A stretch of DNA of 64,000 bases from Microbacterium suaedae (GCF_003254645.1 NZ_PNFD01000001.1:1302001-1366000); one strand, 5' to 3'; counted from the first letter of the stretch, positions 43,677 to 55,274 are shown. Notes: a model not told the origin generated them from the sequence alone. Program-made: numbers and translations.

Positions 43677-44705
43677 GTGAGCACCTCCCCCACCTCGCGC
43701 CGCGACCTCCTTCGCGCGCTCTCCTTCCGCAACGTCAGCGCGATCTGGATCCTCCTCGCGATGATGATCGTCTTCTCGCTGTGGATCCCCGACCGCTTCC
43801 TGCAGATCGGCGTCTGGCGTTCTCTGCTCGACGCTGAGGCGCTCACGGGGCTCGCGGCCCTCGGCGCGCTGATCCCGCTCATCGGCGGCTCGCTCAACCT
43901 CGCGATCGGCGGCCAGGTCGGCTTCGCCGCGATCGTGTCGGCATGGCTGCTGGCGCGGGCCGGGCTGCCGATCGCGGTGCAGCTGCCCCTCGTGATCCTC
44001 GTCGGGGCGCTCATCGGCCTCGTGACGGGCCTCGTCATCACGAAGCTGAAGGTCGAGCCGATCATCGCGACGCTCGGCATGAGCTCGATCCTCCTCGCCG
44101 GCATGGCGTGGGTGTCGAACAGCCAGCAGATCCTCGACATCGGCCCCGACTACCGCGTGCTCGCGACGACGCAGCTCTTCGGCATCACGCTGCCGGTGTA
44201 CATCCTGCTCGTCGTCTCCTTCCTCGCCTGGTACGTGCTGGAGCGCACTCCCGTCGGCCGCCGCATGTACGCCGCCGGCTTCAATCCCGAGGCGGCGCGG
44301 CTCGCGGGCGTGCGTGTCGAGCGACTGCAGGTGTGGAGCCTCGTCGTCGGCGGTGCGATCGCCGCTCTCGCCGGCGCGCTCCTCACGAGCCGCATCAACG
44401 CGGGGGATCCCACTGTCGGCCCGAGCTTCCTCCTGCCGGCCCTCACCGCGGTGTTCCTCGGCTCTACGCAGTTCAAGGGCGGCCGCTTCAATGTGTGGGG
44501 CACGATCGTCGCGATGTATGTGCTCGCGATCGGCATCAAGGGTCTGCAGCTTGCGGGTCTGCCGTCGTGGGTCAACGACCTCTTCTATGGCCTCGCGCTG
44601 CTGCTCGCCGTCGCGCTTTCGCAGTGGGAGCGCACCGCGAAGCGCAGCTCCGATGTGGCCCGCGTCGTCGACCGGGTGAAGCCGAAGAAACGGGCGGCTT
44701 CCTAG
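43677..44705 (+). CDS. Sugar-type ABC importer, permease (RbsC-like)
   Basis: A 342-residue permease with about ten hydrophobic segments; GGSLNLAIGGQVGFAAIVSA, KLKVEPIIATLGMSSILLAG and GRRMYAAGFNPEAARLAGVR are the ribose-type landmarks. Only one permease gene is present, so a homodimer is expected. GTG start at 43677. Its stop shares the four bases CTAG with the stop of the convergent MFS gene. Confidence 0.88.
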   Translation: MSTSPTSRRDLLRALSFRNVSAIWILLAMMIVFSLWIPDRFLQIGVWRSLLDAEALTGLAALGALIPLIGGSLNLAIGGQVGFAAIVSAWLLARAGLPIAVQLPLVILVGALIGLVTGLVITKLKVEPIIATLGMSSILLAGMAWVSNSQQILDIGPDYRVLATTQLFGITLPVYILLVVSFLAWYVLERTPVGRRMYAAGFNPEAARLAGVRVERLQVWSLVVGGAIAALAGALLTSRINAGDPTVGPSFLLPALTAVFLGSTQFKGGRFNVWGTIVAMYVLAIGIKGLQLAGLPSWVNDLFYGLALLLAVALSQWERTAKRSSDVARVVDRVKPKKRAAS

Positions 44706-45907
44706 CGCTGATCCCGCCTCCGGGCGGCCGTCGCCGCCGTCGCCGCGATGAGGATCCCCGCCACCATCCCGACGACTGCGGGCACCGCCGTCTCGTCGCC
44801 CCAGAGACCGCGCAGGGGGATGACGACCGCGCCGACGATGTACTGGAGAACCCCCAGGGCGGCGGAGCCCGCACCCGCGGCGAATCGAGCGCGAGCGAGG
44901 GCGAGGGCGGTCGCGTTCGACATGCCGCCGGCGATCCCCGCCGAGAAGACGCACGTGAGCGGAACCCATACCGCGAAGCTGAGGGATTCCGTGAGAGCGA
45001 GAACGAGGAGCGTTCCGGCCGCGGCGAGCGCGAGCAGATGGGATCCACGCAGGGCGGTTTCGGGGCCGACACGGCGGGCAAGGCGAGCGTTCAGCATCGC
45101 CCCCGCGACGAAGCACAGCGACCCGGCCGAGAAAGCGGCCGAGTAGGCGAGGGCGGAGTGGCCGAACGCGTTCTGGACGATGAACGACGACGAGCCGATG
45201 TAGATGATGATGGCGCCGTACGTGAAGGCGTAGGAGAGCGCATAGCCGAGGAACGTGCCGTCGCGGCCGAGCCGCGCGAGATTGCCGACGAGCGGCCCGA
45301 TGCGGGCGGGATGGCGGCGCTCCTGTGGGAGCGACTCGGGGATCGCGAGTGCGGTGACGACGACCATCGCGGTCGCGATCGTCGCAAGGCCGGCGAGTGC
45401 GAGGCGCCAGCCGCCCCATTCCGCAAGCAGGGCGCCGAGCGGGCTGCCGAAGACGGGCCCGAGGCCCATCATCGCGATCACGATGCTGATGCCCCGGGTC
45501 GCGTGCTCCCTCTCCGCGAGGTCGGCGACGATGGCGCGCGCCAGGGCGGCCCCGGCGGATCCGAAGACGCCCTGGGCGAAGCGAAGAGCGATGACCGCTT
45601 CGATCGAACCCGCGAGAGCGGCCCCGAAGCCCGCGGCGGCGAAGAGGGTCAGCGCGACGAGCAGTGTGCGGCGTCGCCCCAGAGCGTCGGAGACAGTCCC
45701 GACGACGAATTGGCCGCTCGCGGCTCCGACGAGGAACGCCGTGAGCGTGAGCTGGACGGTCGCGGCGGAGACTTCGAAGTCGCGCTGGAGGCTCGGGAAG
45801 GCGGGGAGGTAGAGATCGGTGGCGAGGGATCCCGCCATCGCGACGAATCCGAGCGCCGCGAGGAGCCCCGGCGTCAGCCGGGGCTCGATGCGCGGTTCAG
45901 TCGACAC
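44702..45907 (-). CDS. MFS efflux transporter, Bcr/CflA type
   Basis: A 401-residue twelve-helix transporter. ATDLYLPAFPSLQRDFEVSA, FVVGTVSDALGRRRTLLVAL (motif A) and GSAGAALARAIVADLAERE are the Bcr/CflA landmarks. It overlaps the preceding ABC ATPase gene by 11 nt, so it belongs to the taurine/nitrate-type ABC operon. Export of a phenolic or toxic intermediate is possible, but no substrate is shown. Confidence 0.87.
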   Translation of the reverse strand: MSTEPRIEPRLTPGLLAALGFVAMAGSLATDLYLPAFPSLQRDFEVSAATVQLTLTAFLVGAASGQFVVGTVSDALGRRRTLLVALTLFAAAGFGAALAGSIEAVIALRFAQGVFGSAGAALARAIVADLAEREHATRGISIVIAMMGLGPVFGSPLGALLAEWGGWRLALAGLATIATAMVVVTALAIPESLPQERRHPARIGPLVGNLARLGRDGTFLGYALSYAFTYGAIIIYIGSSSFIVQNAFGHSALAYSAAFSAGSLCFVAGAMLNARLARRVGPETALRGSHLLALAAAGTLLVLALTESLSFAVWVPLTCVFSAGIAGGMSNATALALARARFAAGAGSAALGVLQYIVGAVVIPLRGLWGDETAVPAVVGMVAGILIAATAATAARRRDQR

Positions 45908-46757
45908 GCGCCTCGTCGGGCCGGAAGCCCTGTTTCGCGAGCTGGATCTGCTCGTACACGTGGTGCCGCAGCTCGGTGAAGCGCGGCAGGGCGCGCGTCT
46001 CGAGCTGGTCGCGCTGATCCGGGAGATCGATCGTGATGTCCTCCTGGATCACGGTCGGCGACGAGGACAGGATCACGACGCGGGATCCGAGATACACCGA
46101 CTCGTCGATGTCGTGCGTGACGAAGAGGATCGTGACGCCGAGGCGCTCGCGGATCGAGCGGACGAGGTCCTCGAGATCGGCACGCGTCTGCGCATCGACG
46201 GCCGCGAACGGCTCGTCCATGAGGAGCACCTCGGGCTGATAGGCGATGGCACGCGCGATCGCGACGCGCTGCTGCATGCCGCCCGACAGCTGCCAGGGGT
46301 ACTGGCGGCCGGCATGGGAGAGGCCGACGCTCTCGAGCGCCTCGGCCACGAGCTTCTTGCGTTCGGCCTTCGCGACGCCCGCATTGCGCAGCGGCAGTTC
46401 GACGTTGTCGGCGACCCGCAGCCAGGGGAACAGCGATCGACCGTATTCCTGGAACACCACGGCCATCTTCTTCGGCGGCCCCGTGACCTTCTTGCCGTCG
46501 AGCGTGACGGATCCGCTCGTCGGCTCGAGCAGCCCGGCGATGCACTTCAGGAGCGTCGTCTTTCCGGATCCGCTCGGCCCGACGAGGCAGGTGAGCTCGT
46601 TCTTGCCGAGGTCGAAGGTGAGGTCGCGCACGGCCTCGATGCCGCCGCCGTCGGTGTCGTAGATCTTCTGGAGGCCGCGCACCGAAAGCAGCGTCTGCTC
46701 GGGCGGGAGGGTGCGGCCGCGGCCGGGCGCGGGCGCGCCGGTTTCGTCATGAGGCAT
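45897..46757 (-). CDS. Nitrate/sulfonate/taurine-type ABC importer, ATPase
   Basis: A 286-residue single-domain ATPase of the SsuB/TauB group: LVGPSGSGKTTLLKCIAGLL (Walker A), VVFQEYGRSLFPWLRVADNV (Q-loop), QLSGGMQQRVAIARAI (signature) and EVLLMDEPFAAVDAQTR (Walker B). All catalytic motifs are intact. Overlaps the permease gene upstream by 11 nt and the MFS gene downstream by 11 nt. Confidence 0.92.
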   Translation of the reverse strand: MPHDETGAPAPGRGRTLPPEQTLLSVRGLQKIYDTDGGGIEAVRDLTFDLGKNELTCLVGPSGSGKTTLLKCIAGLLEPTSGSVTLDGKKVTGPPKKMAVVFQEYGRSLFPWLRVADNVELPLRNAGVAKAERKKLVAEALESVGLSHAGRQYPWQLSGGMQQRVAIARAIAYQPEVLLMDEPFAAVDAQTRADLEDLVRSIRERLGVTILFVTHDIDESVYLGSRVVILSSSPTVIQEDITIDLPDQRDQLETRALPRFTELRHHVYEQIQLAKQGFRPDEARVD

Positions 46758-47523
46758 TTTCGAGGTCCTTCAGTCCGTGGTACCAGTGCAGCACGCGATG
46801 CTCGACGAGCTTGAAGAGCATCGACACCGCGAATCCGATGAGGCCCAGAAGCAGGATGCCGGACCACATGGGGCCGATCGCGAACTGCCGCTGGAACTGG
46901 ATGATCGAGAAGCCGAGACCGGCCGAGGTGTAGAACATCTCGCTGACCACCATGAGGATGATCGCGATCGGCAGGCTCTGCCGCACGCCCGCGAGGATCT
47001 GCGGGGAAGCTGCGGGCAGGATCTGGAAGCGCACACGCCGCCAGCCCGTGATGCCGTAGGAGCGGCTCGTCTCGGTCTGCACCTCGTCGACGCCACGCAC
47101 TCCCTCGATCGTGTTGAGAAGAACCGGCCAGATGGCACCGATCACGATGACGGCGATCTTCATATCGTCACCCACCCCGATGAGCAGGGCGAGGATCGGG
47201 ATCAGCACGGGCGGCGGCACGGCGCGGAAGAACTCGAACATCGGCTCCGTGAACGCGCGGAGATTGCGGTTGAGGCCGACGAGAAGGCCGACGACGACGC
47301 CGAGGACGATCGCGAGGGCGGCGCCGATCGCGAAGCGCGCCAGGCTCGGCAGGATGTCGCTCGCGAATCGATCGCCGAACCAGGTCTGGACGAACGTCGT
47401 CGCGAGCGGAATCGGCTTCGGCACGAACGGGTTCGTCGAGCCGACGGTGGCGAGCCACCACACCAGGATGAGCGCGACCGGCAGGCCGAGCGCGTAGGCG
47501 AGGGAGACAAGCACCTTGCGCAT
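46747..47523 (-). CDS. Nitrate/sulfonate/taurine-type ABC importer, permease 1
   Basis: A 258-residue permease with about six helices. FRAVPPPVLIPILALLIGVG and the coupling-helix segment ETSRSYGITGWRRVRFQILP-type EAA loop are clear. ATG at 47523 (MRKVLVSL) is used because it makes an ATGA overlap with the second permease; the frame extends to 47553 without support. Confidence 0.9.
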   Translation of the reverse strand: MRKVLVSLAYALGLPVALILVWWLATVGSTNPFVPKPIPLATTFVQTWFGDRFASDILPSLARFAIGAALAIVLGVVVGLLVGLNRNLRAFTEPMFEFFRAVPPPVLIPILALLIGVGDDMKIAVIVIGAIWPVLLNTIEGVRGVDEVQTETSRSYGITGWRRVRFQILPAASPQILAGVRQSLPIAIILMVVSEMFYTSAGLGFSIIQFQRQFAIGPMWSGILLLGLIGFAVSMLFKLVEHRVLHWYHGLKDLENAS

Positions 47524-48365
47524 CAGACGTCTCCTCTCACCGACTGGTGCCACGAGAGCAGGCGACGCTCCGCGGCCCGCACCCCGACATTGATGATGAC
47601 GCCGAGCATGCCCGTTGCGAGCACGAGCGCGTACGTCGACGGATAGAGGCCCGCATCGCGGGAGAGGCCGATCTCGCGGCCGAGCCCCGCCATCGTTCCG
47701 CCGATGACCAGCTCCGCCGTGACAGTGAGGATCAGCGCGACCGCGGCTGCGAGACGCACGCCGGTGACGAGGTACGGGAGCATCGTCGGGAAGACGACGT
47801 CACGCACACGCTGCCACCAGCTGAACCCGTAACTGCGCGCGGTCGCCATGGCGACCGTGTCGACATCGGCGACGCCGTAGAGCACCTGCACGAAGATCTG
47901 CCAGAAGGCGCCGTAGACGACGATCAGCAGGCTCTGATGCAGTGGCTCGCTCAGCGCCAGGATCGCGAGGGGGATGAGACCCACCGACGGGATCGGCCGG
48001 AGGAACTCGACCGTCGACCGCGTGAGCCGTGTGAGGAATGGCGAGAGTCCGATGACGACGCCGAGCGGTGCCGAGAGGGCGAATGCGATGAGCATCCCGA
48101 GCGCCCAGGTGCCGATGGTCATCCCCACCGCAGTCCAGAAGCCGGTGAGCGTGACGTTCACGCCGAGCTGCACCAGCACCTCCGACGCCGGCGGGAGGTA
48201 GAGCGGGTTCACGACCCCGAGCCGGGAGATCACCTCCCATACGACGAGGAACGTGACGATGCCGGCGAGCCCCAGCAGCAGGCGACGGGATCGGAACCGC
48301 CTCCTGCTGCTGCGGCGCTGCGCGACCGCCACCACGCGGGTGACCGTCTCGGGGGAGGACGTCAT
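47523..48365 (-). CDS. Nitrate/sulfonate/taurine-type ABC importer, permease 2
   Basis: A 280-residue permease of the same group: FLRPIPSVGLIPLAILALSE, ARSYGFSWWQRVRDVVFPTM (EAA loop) and LVIGGTMAGLGREIGLSRDA. Two different permeases imply a heterodimeric channel, unlike SsuC homodimers. It follows the binding-protein gene by 15 nt. Confidence 0.9.
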   Translation of the reverse strand: MTSSPETVTRVVAVAQRRSSRRRFRSRRLLLGLAGIVTFLVVWEVISRLGVVNPLYLPPASEVLVQLGVNVTLTGFWTAVGMTIGTWALGMLIAFALSAPLGVVIGLSPFLTRLTRSTVEFLRPIPSVGLIPLAILALSEPLHQSLLIVVYGAFWQIFVQVLYGVADVDTVAMATARSYGFSWWQRVRDVVFPTMLPYLVTGVRLAAAVALILTVTAELVIGGTMAGLGREIGLSRDAGLYPSTYALVLATGMLGVIINVGVRAAERRLLSWHQSVRGDV

Positions 48366-48380
48366 CTGCGCGGCTCTCCG

Positions 48381-49379
48381 TCAGTCGAGGATGATCGTGT
48401 CGAGGTCGGGCTCGTTCTCGACGAAGCCCCACTTCTGCGCGAGGTCGGAGAGCTCGGTGATGAGCTGGGGGTCGAGCTCGCCCGACAGTCGCTCGAAGCG
48501 CAGGTCCATGGCGGCGGCCTCGGGCATTCCCGTGAAGCTCGCGATCGTCTGGGCGAAGCCCTCCGGGTCCTCCTCGGTCGCCGCGAGCACCTCCGTGATC
48601 GCTTCGCGCCACTGCGCGACGAGCTCCGGATCCTCGTCGGCAAGGGCGCCGGACGTGAAGGTCACCATGGTGGGCAGGCCAGGGATCGTGGCCTGGTTCG
48701 GGGAACCGACGACGGAGTAGGTATCGGAGTCGGCGAGCGCCGCTCCGAGGAACGGCTCCGGGATCCACACGGCGTCGACGTTGCCGCCGTCGAGCTGCGC
48801 GAGAGCGTCGGGGAACGCGATCTCGATGTACTCGACCGAGCTCGGGTCGCCTCCGTCCTGCTCGATGGCCTCGTTGATCGTCAGGTCGCCCTGCGTGTTG
48901 ACGGCGTTGACCGAGACGCTCTTACCCTCGAGGTCGCTCCACGACTCGATGCCGGAGTCGGCGAGCGCGACGACGGCGTTGATGTCGTCGCCTTCCTCGA
49001 GCGAGAACGAGTAGCCGCTCGCGATGCGCATGTCGACCCCCTGGGCGGAGGCGACGAGCGAGGACAGCGGGTTGCCGACACCGAAGTCGATCTGCCCCGT
49101 CGAGACGGCGGGCAGCATCGCCGCGCCGCCCTGGGCTTCCTGCGTGGTGACGTCGAGGCCGTGGTCCTCGAAGATCCCCTCCTCGATGCCGTATTGCACG
49201 GCGGCCGAGGGAGCGATCGTGAGGACACCGACCGTGACGGGCGTGAGCCCGCCGTCGTCGTCGGAGGGGGCGCCGGTGTCGGTTCCGCCTCCGCTCGGGG
49301 ATCCCTCGCTGCAAGAGGCGAGGAGGAGACCTGCGGCGGCAATCGCGCCGACCGCGGCGATTCGGGTACGAGTGATCAT
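48381..49379 (-). CDS. Nitrate/sulfonate/taurine-type ABC importer, substrate-binding lipoprotein
   Basis: A 332-residue exported protein: lipobox LLASC, a Gly/Ser/Asp linker and an NMT1/SsuA-like type II binding domain (VTVGVLTIAPSAAVQYGIEE, EAQGGAAMLPAVSTGQIDFG, ALAQLDGGNVDAVWIPEPFL). Ligand unknown; divergence from a tannase-family hydrolase and the shared operator with the phenylpropanoid operon suggest a phenolic acid rather than taurine. ATG 49379 has an AAGGGAG ribosome binding site. Confidence 0.88.
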   Translation of the reverse strand: MITRTRIAAVGAIAAAGLLLASCSEGSPSGGGTDTGAPSDDDGGLTPVTVGVLTIAPSAAVQYGIEEGIFEDHGLDVTTQEAQGGAAMLPAVSTGQIDFGVGNPLSSLVASAQGVDMRIASGYSFSLEEGDDINAVVALADSGIESWSDLEGKSVSVNAVNTQGDLTINEAIEQDGGDPSSVEYIEIAFPDALAQLDGGNVDAVWIPEPFLGAALADSDTYSVVGSPNQATIPGLPTMVTFTSGALADEDPELVAQWREAITEVLAATEEDPEGFAQTIASFTGMPEAAAMDLRFERLSGELDPQLITELSDLAQKWGFVENEPDLDTIILD

Positions 49380-49459
49380 GCTCAGCGACTCCCTTGTGAC
49401 TGAGGTCGTGCCGCGAACGGCACGTGGTGCGTGGGTTCCATCAGTAAACATCCCCACTA

Positions 49460-49472
49460 TTGAAAAAGTCAA
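49460..49472. promoter_or_regulatory. TTGA-N5-TCAA operator shared with the phenylpropanoid operon
   Basis: TTGAAAAAGTCAA on the plus strand, which is TTGACTTTTTCAA on the minus strand, identical over 13 bp to 33064-33076. On the minus strand TTGACT could be the -35 of the ABC operon. A GTCAC/GTGAC repeat (49478-49493) follows on the tannase side. Confidence 0.6.
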
Positions 49473-49542
49473 CGGTAGTCACCAGAGTGTGACCTGGACG
49501 TCGACGACGCGGTCGGCGCCCGCACTCGATGAGGAGAAGAGA

Positions 49543-51267
49543 ATGAAGAAACTCACCCAGTCGCTCGCGGCCGTCGCCGCGGCCGCGGCGCTCGCCCTCG
49601 GGGGATCCGCGGCCGCCGCGGCCCCACCCGCCGACCTCCCGCAGGTTCCGTCTGCGACCCCCGGCGCGCTCGACGAATGCGCCGCCCTGACCGACTTCGC
49701 CTACGACAGGACCGTCATCGAATCCGCCGAGCTCGTCCCCGCGGGCGCACTCGAGAACGCCGGCAACCCGATCGGCGAGCACTGTGTCGTGACCGGCCAC
49801 ATGAACGAGCGCGTCAGCGAGGTCGACGGCCAGACCTACGCGATCGGCTTCGAGATGCGCCTGCCGACCGACTGGTCCGGGCGATTCCTCTACCAGGCCA
49901 ACGGCGGCATGGACGGGAACGTGAACACGGCCCTCGGAGCCCCCATGGGCGGCCAGCTCGAGAACGGGCTGCAGAAGGGATTCGCCGTCATCAGCTCCGA
50001 CGCGGGCCACTCGGGCAGCCAGAACCCCCTGTTCGGCCTCGATCCGCAGGCGCGCCTCGACTACGGGCACCAGGCCGTCGGATTCCTCACCCCGATGGCG
50101 AAGGAGCTCATCGCCGGCGCCTACGGCCGCGGTCCCGACACGTCGTATATCGCGGGTGGCTCCAACGGTGGGCGCCACACGATGGTCGCCTCGACCCGCT
50201 ACGCGGACCAGTACGACGGATTCCTGCCCGTCGCGCCGGGCTTCAATCTGCCACAGGCAGCGGTCGCCCAGATCTGGGGCGCACAGCAGTGGAACACGGT
50301 CGCGACGACGCCGGGTGACCTGCGGTCGGCGTTCACCGACGAGGAGCGCGCGGCCGTCTCGCAGGCGATCCTCGACCGCTGCGACACCCTCGACCGCCTC
50401 GCCGACGGCATCGTGTCGGACGGCGAGCGCTGCGCGATGTTCTTCGACGTCGAGCGCGACATCCCCGCGTGCGACGGCGAGCGCGACGGATCCTGCCTCT
50501 CCGCCGCACAGAAGGAGGTCCTCGATCGCGTGATGGCGGGAGCCACGACGAGCGACGGGGAGCGGATCTACACATCGTTCCCGTGGGACGCGGGCATCGC
50601 GAACGACGGATGGGCCGGCTGGAAGCTCGGCGCGAGCGTCTTCCTCGACCCGATGGCGGTCGGCTTCGTGTTCTCGCCCGAGCCGGAAGATCCGTCGATC
50701 CTCGGCGACCTTCCCGGCTACGCCTTGAGCGTCGACATCGACGAGAAGGCCGCCGGAATCTGGCAGCCTGGCATCACCGGAATGAGCCCCATGGAGGTCC
50801 ACACTCCCCTCGGCGACGGCACCGACCTCGACACGCTGCGCGAGACGGGCGCGAAGATGCTCGTCATCCACGGCGCGTCCGACGGCGTCTTCAGCCCCGA
50901 CGACACCGTCCGCTGGTACGACGACGTCGCGGATCGTTACAAGGACGCCGACGACTTCGTACGCTACTTCGAGGTGCCCGGCATGGCTCACGTGCAGGGC
51001 GGCATGGCGACCGACCAGTTCGATGCCCTCGGCACGCTCGTCCACTGGGTCGAGGAGGGCGAGGCGCCCGAGCGGATCGTCGCCTCGGCGCGCGGCGAGG
51101 GCAACCCCGCCGGGGTGAACCCCGAGGTCCCGGCCAGCTGGGCCCCGGACCGCACGCGCCCCCTCTGCGCCTACCCCGAGGTCGCCCGCTACATGGGCGG
51201 TGACCCCGAGGCGGCGTCGAGCTTCGCCTGCAAGCCGAGCTCGGGCGGCCCGAACCGCAAGGGCTGA
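49543..51267 (+). CDS. Secreted tannase/feruloyl esterase family hydrolase
   Basis: A 574-residue protein with a Sec signal peptide (about 1-27, ending AAAAAPPA) and a tannase-family alpha/beta hydrolase domain. The nucleophile motif is GGSNGGRH (Ser207), the acid HGASDGVFS (Asp447) and the base PGMAHVQGG (His483). In characterised members a cysteine precedes the Ser and follows the His (CS-D-HC); here both are absent. Likely cleaves esters of phenolic acids outside the cell. GAGGAGAA ribosome binding site. Confidence 0.88.
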   Translation: MKKLTQSLAAVAAAAALALGGSAAAAAPPADLPQVPSATPGALDECAALTDFAYDRTVIESAELVPAGALENAGNPIGEHCVVTGHMNERVSEVDGQTYAIGFEMRLPTDWSGRFLYQANGGMDGNVNTALGAPMGGQLENGLQKGFAVISSDAGHSGSQNPLFGLDPQARLDYGHQAVGFLTPMAKELIAGAYGRGPDTSYIAGGSNGGRHTMVASTRYADQYDGFLPVAPGFNLPQAAVAQIWGAQQWNTVATTPGDLRSAFTDEERAAVSQAILDRCDTLDRLADGIVSDGERCAMFFDVERDIPACDGERDGSCLSAAQKEVLDRVMAGATTSDGERIYTSFPWDAGIANDGWAGWKLGASVFLDPMAVGFVFSPEPEDPSILGDLPGYALSVDIDEKAAGIWQPGITGMSPMEVHTPLGDGTDLDTLRETGAKMLVIHGASDGVFSPDDTVRWYDDVADRYKDADDFVRYFEVPGMAHVQGGMATDQFDALGTLVHWVEEGEAPERIVASARGEGNPAGVNPEVPASWAPDRTRPLCAYPEVARYMGGDPEAASSFACKPSSGGPNRKG

Positions 51268-51285
51268 GGCGGGGCCACCCCCATT

Positions 51286-51344
51286 TCCACAAGTCTTCGC
51301 CGAGTCCGCTGCGAATCGCACCGGACTCGGCGAAGACTTGTGGA
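51286..51344. repeat. Perfect 23-bp inverted repeat after the tannase-family gene
   Basis: 51286-51308 and 51322-51344 pair without mismatch; the loop holds GCGAATCGC, itself a small hairpin. It starts 19 nt after the stop. It may be the terminator of this gene, but its length is unusual and it has no T-run. Ends read TCCACAAG/CTTGTGGA. Confidence 0.8.
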
Positions 51345-51376
51345 CTTGAGAACCGCGAAACTCCCTATAGACATTC

Positions 51377-51390
51377 CCTATGCACATAGG
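51377..51390 (+). promoter_or_regulatory. Palindromic operator candidate before metF
   Basis: CCTATGCACATAGG is a 14-bp palindrome 48 nt before the metF start. ATG/CAT-containing palindromes are typical targets of PadR regulators, and a padR gene ends this cluster. A CTATAGACAT stretch precedes it. Confidence 0.45.
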
Positions 51391-51437
51391 TACAGTCGTC
51401 CCCAACGCAAGGACGCGCCCCTCCGGAAGGATCTCCC

Positions 51438-54609
<3,172 letters not shown>

Positions 54610-54622
54610 GTCGTCTCATGAG

Positions 54623-54654
54623 CGAGGGCCCGGGCGCGACTGCTCGGGCCCTCG
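54623..54654 (+). terminator. Hairpin after ligM
   Basis: CGAGGGCCCG (54623-54632) pairs perfectly with CGGGCCCTCG (54645-54654). It lies 13 nt after the ligM stop and may reduce read-through into padR. Confidence 0.6.
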
Positions 54655-54686
54655 TGCCATATCCGCCCGACGAAAGGTGATCGCGG

Positions 54687-55274
54687 ATGAGTCTGCGCTA
54701 CGCTCTGCTCGCCCTGCTGAGGGTGGGGCCGAAATCGGGGTACGAGCTGCAGAAGCAGTTCGATGCCTCCGTCGGCCACCTCTGGCACGCGCCGGACAGT
54801 CAGATATACCCCGAGTTGCGCAAGATGGAGGCGGCGGGCCTCATCGAGGGCGAGGAGCAGGTGCGCGGCACCCGCGCGACGCGGCGGCTCTATCACGTCA
54901 CTCCGGCCGGCGACGAGGACTACCTCGCGTGGATGAACGCCCCGCTCACCTACGCGCGCGTGCGGGAGCCCGCGAGCCTCAAGGCGGCGTACCTGGAGGC
55001 GGCCGAGCCGAAGGCCGCGCGCGAGTTCCTTCGGGGGCATATCGCGCACTGGCAGGGCGAGCTCGACCAGTGGGAGGCCGAGCTCGAACGTGTCAGCGCC
55101 CGGGCGACGCCCATGCTGAAAGAGCGACTCGCGACGATTCCGCCCGAGGACCACGACCGCGTCGTCGCGTTCAAGCGCCTCGGCTACGAGAACCTCGTCG
55201 ACCGCGCCCGCACCGAAATCGCGTGGGCCGAACGAGGGCTGACACTGCTCGACGAGCTGGGGTATCCGGGCTGA
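54687..55274 (+). CDS. PadR-family regulator
   Basis: A 195-residue repressor type: winged-helix N-terminus (LLRVGPKSGYELQKQFDAS, HLWHAPDSQIYPELRKMEAA, GLIEGEEQ) and a long C-terminal dimerisation helix (Vir_act_alpha_C type). PadR proteins sense phenolic acids directly. Same strand as metF-purU-ligM, 78 nt after ligM, so it probably controls that operon, perhaps at 51377-51390. Confidence 0.88.
   Translation: MSLRYALLALLRVGPKSGYELQKQFDASVGHLWHAPDSQIYPELRKMEAAGLIEGEEQVRGTRATRRLYHVTPAGDEDYLAWMNAPLTYARVREPASLKAAYLEAAEPKAAREFLRGHIAHWQGELDQWEAELERVSARATPMLKERLATIPPEDHDRVVAFKRLGYENLVDRARTEIAWAERGLTLLDELGYPG

Noticed and set aside
43386..45419. A 677-codon minus-strand frame opposite the ABC permease and overlapping the MFS gene
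   Set aside because: Low-complexity Arg/Asp-rich translation with no motif; the overlapping genes on both sides have clear family signatures.
49441..51405. A 654-codon minus-strand frame opposite the tannase-family gene
   Set aside because: Shadow of a real secreted protein with signal peptide, ribosome binding site and catalytic triad on the plus strand.
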